This document shows, one piece after another, positions 29,501 to 36,688 of a stretch of DNA of 41,437 nucleotides (positions are counted from its first letter, which is position 1; each line of letters opens with the position of its first letter). The notes below the pieces were generated by a model, which was not told the origin of the DNA, did no database searches, and saw only the letters and a list, made by a program, of their open reading frames with translations. Origin of the DNA: a virus; the IMG/VR virus record IMGVR_UViG_3300036780_000032, positions 1 to 41,437 of that record; one strand, 5' to 3'. A program made the translations under genes and the position numbers.

Positions 29501-30677
29501 TATTTGAAATGATTGTGACTGAGCCATCTGAAAGACCGAGGTTCGACCAACTTGTGGGAAAGATGAGATTGTCGAGACGAAGATTCGGACAGCCTGCCGC
29601 CGTGCAGGTTCCATTAACGCTTATCGGTGCACCAGCTCCGGAAGAGGGCAAGAGATTCAAACAAGAAATTCTTGATAGGCTGTTGCCGAACGTCGGACTC
29701 ATCGAGAAGCCGCCGTGCGTAATACTTGTTGTTACTGTTCCGGCTCCGAATTGGCTTGGCAGAGTGTTGGGCGTGCAGGCCCCGACGATCTGAATTCCGA
29801 TATTCGAATTTACCGGAATTGTTCCCGTCCACGTACAGCCCCCGGCTGGAATGTTGATCGTGTCGCCATCTACTGCGTTGTGTGGGCTGATGGGAGGCGT
29901 CGTTCCGCCAGTGCCATTGATGACTTCGTTCACGTCTCCCTGATTGCAGGATGAAGCGGTAAAGGTGCCACTAGCTGTTTGTGGCGTCCTGAAACTGGAA
30001 AAACCGTAGAGGCTGTTTTCCGCTGAGAGTCCGCCTCCATTGTAAAAACCGATCCCCGGCGAACCGCTCGTATAGGTCGAATCCGATGCCGTAAACGAAT
30101 AGAGCACGGTGCCCGCACGGGTTGCCGTCCCCGTTATGGCACTGCCAACAATGGTTGCACAGAATATATCCCCAGTCTGAAGCGCGGTAAGCGAACCGGC
30201 CGTCGGAGTCGCCGCGAGTCCTGTAAAGTTGTTGAGTGCGCCGTTCCACCGAACGATTCCAGCGTATAGATGGCCGCTCCCCGCGTTGTTCCCCATCGAA
30301 TAGTTGATTTCATACCCGGTGATGCTGTGGGATGCAATCGTGACGCGAAGCCGGATTTCTACTTCGGGAAAGAAACTGTTTCTCTGCGCTGTGCTCAAAT
30401 TCTGCGTGACAACCCCGCAAGCGGATTGATTCGAGGGCCAGCTACCGGTCAATACGGCCGTTGAATCGGTGTACGGCGGTCCGCCCGAAACGGTGGTGCC
30501 AAAAGCAAGCCCCGGCGTCGTCTGCACGTCGCCCCAATCGAGGCCGTTGGTGTGCCCATTGAGCCAGTTGCCGCTCTGATTTATCGGGTTTTCCGTCGCG
30601 GGGAAATTCGTAGTATATGACTGCGCGTGCGTCGAGATGGCCGCGAGGATGAATAGAAGTGCGAGCTTTCGCGTCAC
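26586..30677 (-). CDS. Giant secreted-type spike/adhesin with four HYDIN/Ig-like repeats
   Basis: The 1,363-aa protein has a GTG start overlapping the previous stop. Order: Sec leader (MTRKLALLFILAAISTHAQ); a LamG/concanavalin-like domain (about 20-230, with GDIFCATIVG and PGIGFYNGGG); a beta-helix-like region starting DGDTINIPAGGCTW; a long Gly/Asn-rich middle; and four repeats of about 106 aa from residue 925 (26589-27905), each with L-x-F-x-x-Q/I-x-V...NNCG...SC-x-x-x-V-x-F-P. Such repeats are abundant in secreted Acidobacteriota proteins. Placed among phage fibres, it is likely a tailspike or adhesin; the leader suggests host origin. Confidence 0.7.
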   Translation of the reverse strand: MTRKLALLFILAAISTHAQSYTTNFPATENPINQSGNWLNGHTNGLDWGDVQTTPGLAFGTTVSGGPPYTDSTAVLTGSWPSNQSACGVVTQNLSTAQRNSFFPEVEIRLRVTIASHSITGYEINYSMGNNAGSGHLYAGIVRWNGALNNFTGLAATPTAGSLTALQTGDIFCATIVGSAITGTATRAGTVLYSFTASDSTYTSGSPGIGFYNGGGLSAENSLYGFSSFRTPQTASGTFTASSCNQGDVNEVINGTGGTTPPISPHNAVDGDTINIPAGGCTWTGTIPVNSNIGIQIVGACTPNTLPSQFGAGTVTTSITHGGFSMSPTFGNSLSRISCLNLLPSSGAGAPISVNGTCTAAGCPNLRLDNLIFPTSWSNLGLSDGSVTIISNMFGVADHNTVGDVAPTVNYVNFMNVGHGEWQGIGGFGDNSFATAPSLGSTQMMMLENNSFAYSLPTDTDIPDPSPLGGGARFGCRFNHSNPMNINGYCTGHGTETTGRPRGVAQWEAYFNTGVCTNTAQGCGSAWPGRSGSGRSFSNTFSNSGGGFFSGLNNMDAQRRWRPQSVLVFGGCNTLSPYDTNDGGATPTIYASGTVTAPSVNNLGPETYTITTSGAWGGGFTPLVYGSPYTFFDVTGQFGFEIQHFTANTLTVYVGCQGTSCSGSGPPSGLPAMGDTYQIRRSTVCIDQPTRFQGALLSGYHNPTPVAPVNQALTPSYEANDAGPASMNHTLSSNTFSIIPNRDFYTEAPNQMAQTSATAPFNGAANTIAISGWSCNFSLNSCTYNVADTTGFQRGSYAQIGGVALGTLHSYNPTGTFPIASLVANTSLTLTIPGPFTDNAGLGGAASTPGMGHGTLANRPTTCTTGVGYWATDQGTWDMSGGGNKGLMYRCSSTNTWSLDYTPACYPSALITGSPCSGAATAPIVSLSPSSLAFGNILVGSSSAAQNITLSNTGTATLTISSIAPGGTNSADFSQTNNCSGSVNVGGSCVIAVKFTPLSAAAFSANITVTDNAAGSPHTAALSGTGITATAGISFSPTSLTFASQTVGTSSAPQSVTVTNTGSGNLVVTGIAPTGGNFTSFSQTNNCGTVAASGTCTINVTFTPQAAGALASQICVTDNAPASPQCFNVSGTGAAIGNIGFNPASLTFPNQAVTTTSAAMNFTATNSGGSPISISSIAVTGTNASNFAQTNNCGASLAAGGSCTVSVKFTPSANGSRTAAITFTDSAPGSPQSVSLQGVGFTPTPAVTLSTSAIAFGNQTVSTQSNPQVVIVMNTGTAALTISTGTMGGANPGDFGFSTTCSASLAVNASCTYSLMFSPTTGGARAATFSVNTNAASSPNNVSLTGTGITTPPGAPAPQVFGF

Positions 30678-31522
30678 AGAATCTTACCTTTCGGGCCACG
30701 ACCTGATGCCGGGGGCGGACTGGATAGGAATGTAGCGCCTACGATGTTCTGAGCTGTCGCTGCGGGGCTTTGGTTGAATGCGAAGGTACTGGCGGTTGTG
30801 GCCGTCACCGCTACAGATTCGATGCCGGTTGAGGTCGTGGATTGGTTGTCGCTGCCTTGCGCTGGAATCGCGTCGAATCCGAGATTAAAGCACGAACTTG
30901 CACAAGCTCCGCCGCTGCCCGCAGAAACAACTGGCAGTGTCCCCGTCTCCGTCATAATTGTGGCGAAGGCATATTCAGACGAACTGGTCAGAGTCGCAGT
31001 CATCCCTGTAGCTACTTGCGCTCCCGAACAGCACGCGCTGATTGTTTGGGTTGTATCTAAGCACGAGGTCTGGTTGATGTTTGAGACTTCTTGCGCGTAA
31101 AGAGCAGTCCATCCGGCTTGCGAGCTGCCCATGTCCATCGTTATCTGGATAGAATTGGTCGGGCTTGTTATATCTCCACCGCAGGCATACATGATTCCAG
31201 TCCAGTGCCCTGGTGGCCCGAAAATTCCGTTCTGAAGCGAAGTAGCCTTGTGCCAAGTGATTGTCGCGCCCGTGACGGACATGTTTCCGGTTACACGATC
31301 CGTTGCACCCGTCTGTTGCTGGTAAGCAATGATGATGGCGTTGAAAGTCGTGTAGTTCGATGTGCAGCCAGTCGAACCGCCTGAACTACCAATCGTGATG
31401 ATGTAGTTCTGCTTTGCGCTTCCGCCATTGACCGATTTGCAGGTCTGAATATTGGCCGGCGTGACGGCGCGTGCAGGAAGCGCACAGAACAGCAGGGCGA
31501 GAACGGCCAAAATATATTTCAC
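30674..31522 (-). CDS. Secreted-type virion-region protein with Sec leader (282 aa)
   Basis: Start chosen at the GTG overlapping the upstream stop (GTGA); a GTG nine bases further up is in frame. The leader MKYILAVLALLFCALPARA is a textbook Sec signal. The mature part is a Ser/Thr/Gly-rich beta-sandwich with a central W-x-G-I-M-Y-A...W-x-A-L-Y-A-Q-E-V segment and several Cys. The same layout appears in the domain inserted in the gp10-like protein (14001-14699). Likely a fibre-associated or cell-surface protein. Confidence 0.6.
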   Translation of the reverse strand: MKYILAVLALLFCALPARAVTPANIQTCKSVNGGSAKQNYIITIGSSGGSTGCTSNYTTFNAIIIAYQQQTGATDRVTGNMSVTGATITWHKATSLQNGIFGPPGHWTGIMYACGGDITSPTNSIQITMDMGSSQAGWTALYAQEVSNINQTSCLDTTQTISACCSGAQVATGMTATLTSSSEYAFATIMTETGTLPVVSAGSGGACASSCFNLGFDAIPAQGSDNQSTTSTGIESVAVTATTASTFAFNQSPAATAQNIVGATFLSSPPPASGRGPKGKIL

Positions 31523-34107
31523 TGGTCGCACTCCAGCGAAGCCGAAACGAATTTGGCAGTTGCTACCGTACTGACATTCATTGCCAAAATGTCATTGGCC
31601 GAAACTGCCGTAGTGGTGAAGTCTGTCACCGTGGTCGAATGAATTGCTGTGCCGGTGGAAATGGCTACGCCGCTCGTGCTGATGGAATTGCCGGATGTCG
31701 GGATTGCCGTGCCCGTCGCCACTTTCCAAAACTTAATTGTAACCGTCCCTGCATCAATCAGGATGTTGTAGGCCGAAATGGTGCAGGCGAAGGGCACCGT
31801 CATGTAATCCGTAGCTGTTGAGCCTGCCGTGATTGCCGAAGAGTTCCCCGGATCGCCATAAGAGAACACGAGGCCGCGCGTTCGAATCGGCGCAGTGACC
31901 GTTGGCGTGATCGTAGTCGTGTTGCCGCTGTTCACCGCTGCATAAGTCAGACCTGTGCCATTCACGAGGTTGGCGACTATTTGAGTCGATGTACCGTTGA
32001 CCTGAAGCGTGAGCGGCTTTCCTCCTGCTGCGGCTGAGACCGTATCGGGAGAAAGTATCGTCGTTTGTACTTGCGTCGGCGCCGTGACGCTGGTTTCCGC
32101 AAGAAATGTCTGCGTGCCGGTGGGCTGTACCGTTGATCCTGTATCGTCCACGTCGCCTGCCACAGTCGTGCTTGGAATCAGCCAATGGCCCGCCGTGGTG
32201 TTGTTTGACGGGATGACGGTGCAATGCGCGGCCCAGCAAATGATGACGGTTTGTCCTGAAGTTCCAGTTGACAGCGCGACGCCTAAGACTCCCTGCGTGG
32301 TGCTCGTCGGGCAGGTGATGGCTTTATTGTTCGAGCTACGGCACGCCAGCTTGTTTGCCGTCACTCCCGCAGTGTCAATAATCCACTCATCGTAATTCCC
32401 AACTGTTGCGGTGTTGCTGCCGTTCGGTGTGCGCGTCGGCGTTGAGCCGTCATCGGTGACGCTGGAATTGCCGATGACGGTTGTGTTCGTCCACTTCGTC
32501 ATCGTGTTCGAAGTGCCGCTTCCGGTGACGCCTCCAGCGCCCGAAGTTGTTCCGCAGTTCGCAAAGTAATTCGAGTTGTCCGAGTAGATGAAGCAGTAAT
32601 TGCCAGCAATGATGGCGAGAGTTGCCGCCCCGTTGATGGTGCTCGTTGCCGGCGTGACGGTGACGGTTCCTGAGCCTTGCGCGTTCGTCAGAACAGCCGT
32701 GAAGTTGTTAGTGAATCCGCCGGTGCCTGCTTGCGCGATGGTGACTGCGGTTGCGCCCGATGCTGCTGTATAGCGCACCATGCTCACGCGGTCTGTCGCC
32801 ACAATCGGGTCAGAATTGCTTGAGACAGTGCGAATCGGTACGCCCTGCTTGCAGTTAGCGAGTGTCGAAGAAGTCGGAAAGCAGATTACATCGTTTGCTG
32901 CGGGGCTCGTGAAGGTGACTGGAATCGTCTGTACGCCAGTGACTGTTGGCGCTGCATCCGTTCCGCCGTTCAAGTCTCCAGCCAACTGCATGAATCCGGG
33001 TTGAGCTGCGGTTGCGAGAGGGCATTCAAGCGAGAAGTTCGATGTGGGCGAGCCGTTGTCAGTCTGCGCGAAACAATTCAGGAAATTGGCTTGCGCTGCG
33101 GGAGTTGTGTTGTTGAAATTGTCAAGCGTTCCCGCCATCGTCACGCCATTTACCTGAAGTGTTTGCTGCGGACCTACCGGGCCTGGTGCAATATCGGAAA
33201 TGAAGACATCTACAATCGCCGATGTGCCGGTGCCAGCGTTCACGGTTTGCGCGATGCCAAGCTGTTGCACGCCGGTAGGACAAGACGGGCCTGCGTCGTG
33301 CCCTTCTGAGCCGCTGGACGCCGCCACAATACAATCGTCAATCACTGAAGTATTGTCGAGGGTAATTGGGCAGCTTCCGATTTTGCAGATGAGCGCTGTG
33401 CCGCTCGAACCTCCTCCGGTATAGACGACGCCGACGATACTCGTCAGTTGCGCGGCCGGCAGATTGATGCAGTTTCCCGAAGCATCGCGCGTCACGAGTA
33501 AGCCGTTTGTCGTTCCGCTCGCGCTGTTCACGCAGTTGTAAAGGCTTGAAGGCTGCGAAACAGGGTCCGCGTTCTGAATTACGCCTGCCGCGAGAACCGT
33601 CGGCGAGTTCCCAATGTCGGACGAGTCAGTCCATATCGCGTAGGTATTGGCTGTTCCCGAGCCGCCCACAGCGCCCGTTCCGCCGCCTGCTCCCGTTGCG
33701 TTCGGGCTGCCGACTGAAGATGTGATCGTAGATCCTACAGCTCCGCTGCTGTATGTAGAGACGCGCAAACGCACGGCACTGAATCCTGAAACGCCAGCGC
33801 GCCACGCGCCCGGTGCTGTTGCTGCTGTAACTGACGTGGTTGCACCGGTGGGCTGAGCATTCACCGCTACCCACGATGCCCCATTATTCGCTGTCCCTTC
33901 GAACTGCACCGTGCCAGAGAATGTGCCGGTGAGTTGAAAGACTGCACTCGCTGAGTTCGAGTTCAGGTTCAGCACGAGACAAGCTCCAGCAGTCGAGCAC
34001 GCCCCGGAATCCTGAGCCGTCAGACTGCCACTAATGCTTTGATTCTGTGCGCGCGCCGCCACGCTCAACAGCAACGCACACATCAACGCTAAGATTGTTC
34101 GTTTCGT
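31519..34107 (-). CDS. Long tail fibre with Sec leader and possible ACG start
   Basis: Translation from an ACG at 34107 gives KRTILALMCALLLSVAARAQ after the initiator, a perfect Sec signal, and aaggagg lies six bases upstream. Alternatives are a GTG at 34206 (coupled to the upstream gene) or ATG at 34083. The mature protein (about 840 aa) has a FSGTVQFEGTANNGASW N-terminal domain, repeated shaft motifs (NTMTKWTNTTVIGNSSVTDD, NTYAIWTDSSDIGNS) and a C-terminal receptor-type domain (VPFACTISAYNILI...VTIKFWKVATG). These are hallmarks of tail fibres. Confidence 0.7.
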   Translation of the reverse strand, partial: TKRTILALMCALLLSVAARAQNQSISGSLTAQDSGACSTAGACLVLNLNSNSASAVFQLTGTFSGTVQFEGTANNGASWVAVNAQPTGATTSVTAATAPGAWRAGVSGFSAVRLRVSTYSSGAVGSTITSSVGSPNATGAGGGTGAVGGSGTANTYAIWTDSSDIGNSPTVLAAGVIQNADPVSQPSSLYNCVNSASGTTNGLLVTRDASGNCINLPAAQLTSIVGVVYTGGGSSGTALICKIGSCPITLDNTSVIDDCIVAASSGSEGHDAGPSCPTGVQQLGIAQTVNAGTGTSAIVDVFISDIAPGPVGPQQTLQVNGVTMAGTLDNFNNTTPAAQANFLNCFAQTDNGSPTSNFSLECPLATAAQPGFMQLAGDLNGGTDAAPTVTGVQTIPVTFTSPAANDVICFPTSSTLANCKQGVPIRTVSSNSDPIVATDRVSMVRYTAASGATAVTIAQAGTGGFTNNFTAVLTNAQGSGTVTVTPATSTINGAATLAIIAGNYCFIYSDNSNYFANCGTTSGAGGVTGSGTSNTMTKWTNTTVIGNSSVTDDGSTPTRTPNGSNTATVGNYDEWIIDTAGVTANKLACRSSNNKAITCPTSTTQGVLGVALSTGTSGQTVIICWAAHCTVIPSNNTTAGHWLIPSTTVAGDVDDTGSTVQPTGTQTFLAETSVTAPTQVQTTILSPDTVSAAAGGKPLTLQVNGTSTQIVANLVNGTGLTYAAVNSGNTTTITPTVTAPIRTRGLVFSYGDPGNSSAITAGSTATDYMTVPFACTISAYNILIDAGTVTIKFWKVATGTAIPTSGNSISTSGVAISTGTAIHSTTVTDFTTTAVSANDILAMNVSTVATAKFVSASLECDQ

Positions 34108-34120
34108 ATCGAGCCTCCTT

Positions 34121-34222
34121 TCAGTAGGGAATGAACGACATGATGATAATCGTGAGGATTGCGCCAACGATGCAGCCGCAAACGAAGAAGCAGAAATTCT
34201 CTTCACTTCGGCTCAGGTTCAA
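34121..34222 (-). CDS. Tiny membrane protein (33 aa)
   Basis: A TTG opens MNLSRSEENF followed by a membrane segment (CFFVCGCIVGAILTIIIMSF) and a stop immediately before the fibre's ribosome site. It overlaps the end of the TerS-candidate gene. The clean hydrophobic helix and position support a real gene, but the start codon is weak and it lacks a strong ribosome site. Confidence 0.4.
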   Translation of the reverse strand: MNLSRSEENFCFFVCGCIVGAILTIIIMSFIPY

Positions 34223-34601
34223 GGAGTCTTTTGCGTCCCGCTTCAAGCTTAGCAATTAGTTCTGCATCTCCGGTGACTTGCACTTTGTCGGTGAGCTTGC
34301 CGAAGCCACGTTCTGCGAGTTCTTTGAAAACGTAAGCATTGCCAGAAAGTAGCGACTTTGCGAGCGCTCCGTAAATTGCTTCTTCGTTCTGCTGGAAAAT
34401 GAGCCGCGCAATCTTAGCCGCAGTATCAACAGGACGGCCGGCGCTTTTTGGTGCCTCACCTTTCCCCCAAGGAGCAACAAGGTTCTTGAGTGAGTTGGGA
34501 TGTACCGTATGTTTCTTGTGCTTCTTACCCACCCGAGAGATTCTCGGCATTTTTGCCGATTTAGACTCTTCAATTTCATCAGCGGTACGCCTTCGGGACA
34601 T
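34203..34601 (-). CDS. DUF5681-like protein, candidate terminase small subunit
   Basis: Ribosome site ggag nine bases before the ATG. The 132-aa protein has a basic N-terminus, then SLKNLVAPWGKGEAPKSAGR, similar to the NL-x-P(W/F)-x-x-G-x-S-x-NPGGRP motif of DUF5681. Helical segments follow (AAKIARLIFQQNEEAIYGAL, VFKELAERGFGKL) with a charged tail. Such proteins often sit near terminase genes and may recognise DNA. Here TerL lies 7.6 kb downstream, so the TerS role is tentative. Confidence 0.55.
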   Translation of the reverse strand: MSRRRTADEIEESKSAKMPRISRVGKKHKKHTVHPNSLKNLVAPWGKGEAPKSAGRPVDTAAKIARLIFQQNEEAIYGALAKSLLSGNAYVFKELAERGFGKLTDKVQVTGDAELIAKLEAGRKRLLEPEPK

Positions 34602-34641
34602 GGTGCATTATCTCCAGCCGTTCTGACATCGAACGCAGGGT

Positions 34642-34878
34642 TTATTTGCATCGGGCAATTCTTTGCAGCTCTTGCGAACGAAAGCGTTGATAGCGGGGGC
34701 CGTGGGACTTCGCGTGTTTCTGCGGGAAGGTCTGTTGCGAGAGAGGGCGTTCTGTGGCGCGAGCGATGCGGCGTTCTTCCGCGACAGCATCGAGGTCTGC
34801 GGCTGAAGGCAATTCGTGGGCGAGTAGTTCTTTGCGGATACCTAGCAGGATATTGACTTGCTTCGCTGGGAGGTTCAA
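34642..34878 (-). CDS. Hypothetical protein (78 aa)
   Basis: The ATG overlaps the previous stop (ATGA). A helical N-terminus (AKQVNILLGIRKELLAHELP), an acidic middle and a basic C-terminus (PQKHAKSHGPRYQRFRSQEL). No family is recognised; DNA binding is possible from the charge. Confidence 0.55.
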   Translation of the reverse strand: MNLPAKQVNILLGIRKELLAHELPSAADLDAVAEERRIARATERPLSQQTFPQKHAKSHGPRYQRFRSQELQRIARCK

Positions 34879-35168
34879 GGGCTTGCGTGCGAAAGTCTCA
34901 GGGCCATTGCTTCTGGCGTTTCCAGCAGTTCGCGCTTACGTTCCCCACGCAATTCAAATACAAAACTGCCTGCAAGGAATCGGCGCAATAGGCTGAAATC
35001 CCCGGAGAAATTGAAATCGCTCAGCTCTCGGAAACTATGCAATGTGCGAGTCTTGCCGATGAACAAATAACGCTCTGGAGCGGTCTGGCGTGCGGATTGT
35101 GACAGCACTAGCGAATCGCGCTCTTCGCGATTGATGTGCTTTCTGCTGCCATCGGGATAAGTGAGCAA
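34875..35168 (-). CDS. First gene of the late operon, hypothetical (about 97 aa)
   Basis: The frame is open from 35351, but a terminator (35304-35330) and promoter (35263-35291) lie inside that stretch. The true start must therefore be below about 35257. The TTG at 35168 is the first usual start codon; no strong ribosome site is seen, and the reading frame looks coding slightly upstream (KRYLLTYPDG). The product has basic and aromatic strands (ERYLFIGKTRTLHSF, GSFVFELRG). It is coupled to the next gene by ATGA. As first late gene it could be a regulator; that is inference. Confidence 0.5.
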   Translation of the reverse strand: MLTYPDGSRKHINREERDSLVLSQSARQTAPERYLFIGKTRTLHSFRELSDFNFSGDFSLLRRFLAGSFVFELRGERKRELLETPEAMALRLSHASP

Positions 35169-35262
35169 ATACCGCTTTTGAGAGATGGGAAGACCTTCAG
35201 GCTGAGGCGTTGCCGCAAATATCCAAACTGGCGCGCAGCGGTTACGCGGTCGATGCGAGGGC

Positions 35263-35291
35263 AATATAGGGGAATTGCTGTAGCCCGTCAA
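35263..35291 (-). promoter_or_regulatory. Strong late promoter (sigma70 type)
   Basis: On the minus strand TTGACG (35286-35291), exactly 17 bases, then TATATT (35263-35268). It lies just downstream of the terminator that closes the recombination block and upstream of the whole leftward structural operon, so it is the best candidate for the late promoter. Confidence 0.75.
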
Positions 35292-35296
35292 GCAGA

Positions 35297-35330
35297 ATAA
35301 AAATCGGGGGCAAGTTGGGCCTGCCCCCGA
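35297..35330 (-). terminator. Rho-independent terminator of the early leftward block
   Basis: TCGGGGGCA (35304-35312) and TGCCCCCGA (35322-35330) pair over nine bases with a nine-base loop. Reading leftward, the stem is followed by TTTTTATT. It ends transcription after the Ig-like gene 35378-35899. Confidence 0.85.
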
Positions 35331-35377
35331 AGTGGGTTGTCTACCTTTCAAGCGGCCCTTCGTTGCGCCGCTTTATA

Positions 35378-35899
35378 CTACTTCTTGGCCGACGCTGCAA
35401 GCTTCGCAGCAGCAGCCGATGCAGCCGTGCCGGGGTTCGGTGTTACGGTGAGCACGAGCGATTGATTGGCGAGCGAGACAGTCACAGCGACGGAATCGCT
35501 TAGACCGTTCACGCTGTCTGTTGCCGAGATGTTACAGCTTCCGGTTGCGACTGATGTAATCGCGCCGGTCGCGGGGTCTACGGTTGCTACTGATGTGTTG
35601 TCCGATGCGTACTGAATTGGTCCGCCGTTCGGTTCAGGTGCGCCAGTTCCACCCGGTCCTGAGAATTCTTGAACTGATGCCAAACCGCCTGCGGAGCCTA
35701 GAGTTGCCGGTGAGCCCAATGGATTTCCCTCCTTGTCGCTAATCGTGAGGACTAGCGATTGTGGTTTTATAACATTTGCACGAAGAATGCGAATGATTTC
35801 CTCGATGCGGTTGAGTATCGCGCGTTGTATGTGGATTTGCTCAAGCTGTTCGATGTCCTGCCTTCTCTCTTCCGGCGTTCGCTGGTCCCACCTGCTCAC
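35378..35899 (-). CDS. Coiled-coil protein with a BIG2 (bacterial Ig-like) domain
   Basis: GTG start overlapping the previous stop, ribosome site ggaggg. The N-terminal 45 residues are a charged helix (EERRQDIEQLEQIHIQRAIL). Residues about 95-145 read YASDNTSVATVDPATGAITS, then GSCNISATDS, the BIG2 signature, and an Ala-rich tail follows. Ig-like domains decorate phage capsids and tails and bind surface sugars weakly. It is the last gene before the early-block terminator, so its expression time may differ from the other virion genes. Confidence 0.7.
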   Translation of the reverse strand: MSRWDQRTPEERRQDIEQLEQIHIQRAILNRIEEIIRILRANVIKPQSLVLTISDKEGNPLGSPATLGSAGGLASVQEFSGPGGTGAPEPNGGPIQYASDNTSVATVDPATGAITSVATGSCNISATDSVNGLSDSVAVTVSLANQSLVLTVTPNPGTAASAAAAKLAASAKK

Positions 35900-36096
35900 T
35901 GTTCCCTCCTGATAATGTTACGAATCGAAGCCATCGGAAAAATGAACAAATCATCGTAAGTTGAAACCCCCGCTCTGTGTCCCTGAATACAAAGGCATCC
36001 CGGTATAAGACCAAAACACTCCGCTATGGTGCGAGGGGGAGATTCTATAAAAAGGGAAACTCCATCCGCAAAAAATATCTCCCATCGTACAGTCAC
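35896..36096 (-). CDS. Hypothetical protein (66 aa)
   Basis: Start chosen at the GTG with a strong ribosome site (aaggagag); the frame is open to 36177, but that part overlies the zinc-ribbon gene. The protein has beta strands (VRWEIFFADGVSLFIE) and a C-terminal basic helix (MASIRNIIRREQ). It overlaps both neighbours by GTGA. Confidence 0.6.
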   Translation of the reverse strand: MTVRWEIFFADGVSLFIESPPRTIAECFGLIPGCLCIQGHRAGVSTYDDLFIFPMASIRNIIRREQ

Positions 36097-36272
36097 GCTT
36101 CTCTCCTTCCGCTGATTTCCATCTCCGAAGCGAGCTTTCCGTTCGGCTCCGTCCACCATCCGCCACAATCGCTGCATTGCCAGTGCTGCTCAGTGTCATA
36201 GAAGCTAACAGACTTTCGCAGGCGAACTGACGTGCTTTTGCAGTGCGGAAACTTCTTGGTTGTTAGGCTCAC
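36093..36272 (-). CDS. Tiny zinc-ribbon-like protein (59 aa)
   Basis: GTG start overlapping the RusA-like stop, and end overlapping the next GTG. It has PHC near residue 10, then HWQCSDCGGWW (Cys33-x2-Cys36-Gly-Gly), the typical second knuckle of a zinc ribbon. The first knuckle has His10/Cys11 only. The perfect coupling at both ends makes it a confident small gene. Confidence 0.65.
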   Translation of the reverse strand: MSLTTKKFPHCKSTSVRLRKSVSFYDTEQHWQCSDCGGWWTEPNGKLASEMEISGRREA

Positions 36273-36688
36273 GATAGAGCTACCACACTGATCTGCGCGT
36301 GCGGTCGCGGCGCGAATTCTTTTACCAGCGAAAGCGAAACCACCTGCGAATCGTCCTCAAAAACAATTCCCGTGAGAGCATCAAGAATCGCACGCACCAG
36401 CTTATCCAAATCCGGCTTCGTTGTTTTGTGCGTAACCGATTTCTTTGTGCTCTTCGGCTTTACGAAGTAAAAGCTGCACGCAACTGCGACGCCGACGCCG
36501 CGAGTCATTAGCGGAAGTTTTGCTTTCTCCATGGCAGCGACGGCAGAGCCGGATACTTCTTGACGCCAAGGCTTCGTGCGTTTGTTCGCTGCGGTAATGA
36601 TCGGCCGGTTCCATCCCTTCGGAATGAAGGCGCGAGTTGAACCTTGCGGAATCGGTTCGCCATAGACGATGAAACTAATGGTTTCCAT
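36269..36688 (-). CDS. rusA: RusA-family Holliday-junction resolvase
   Basis: The 139-aa protein begins ISFIVYGEPIPQGSTRAF, the RusA opening motif, and contains KPDLDKLVRAILDALTG then EDDSQVV, with Asp93, Asp95 and Asp112/113 as the catalytic acidic residues and Lys123 following. RusA dimers cut Holliday junctions and branched DNA before packaging. It pairs functionally with the RecT-like annealase in the same block. Confidence 0.9.
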   Translation of the reverse strand: METISFIVYGEPIPQGSTRAFIPKGWNRPIITAANKRTKPWRQEVSGSAVAAMEKAKLPLMTRGVGVAVACSFYFVKPKSTKKSVTHKTTKPDLDKLVRAILDALTGIVFEDDSQVVSLSLVKEFAPRPHAQISVVALS

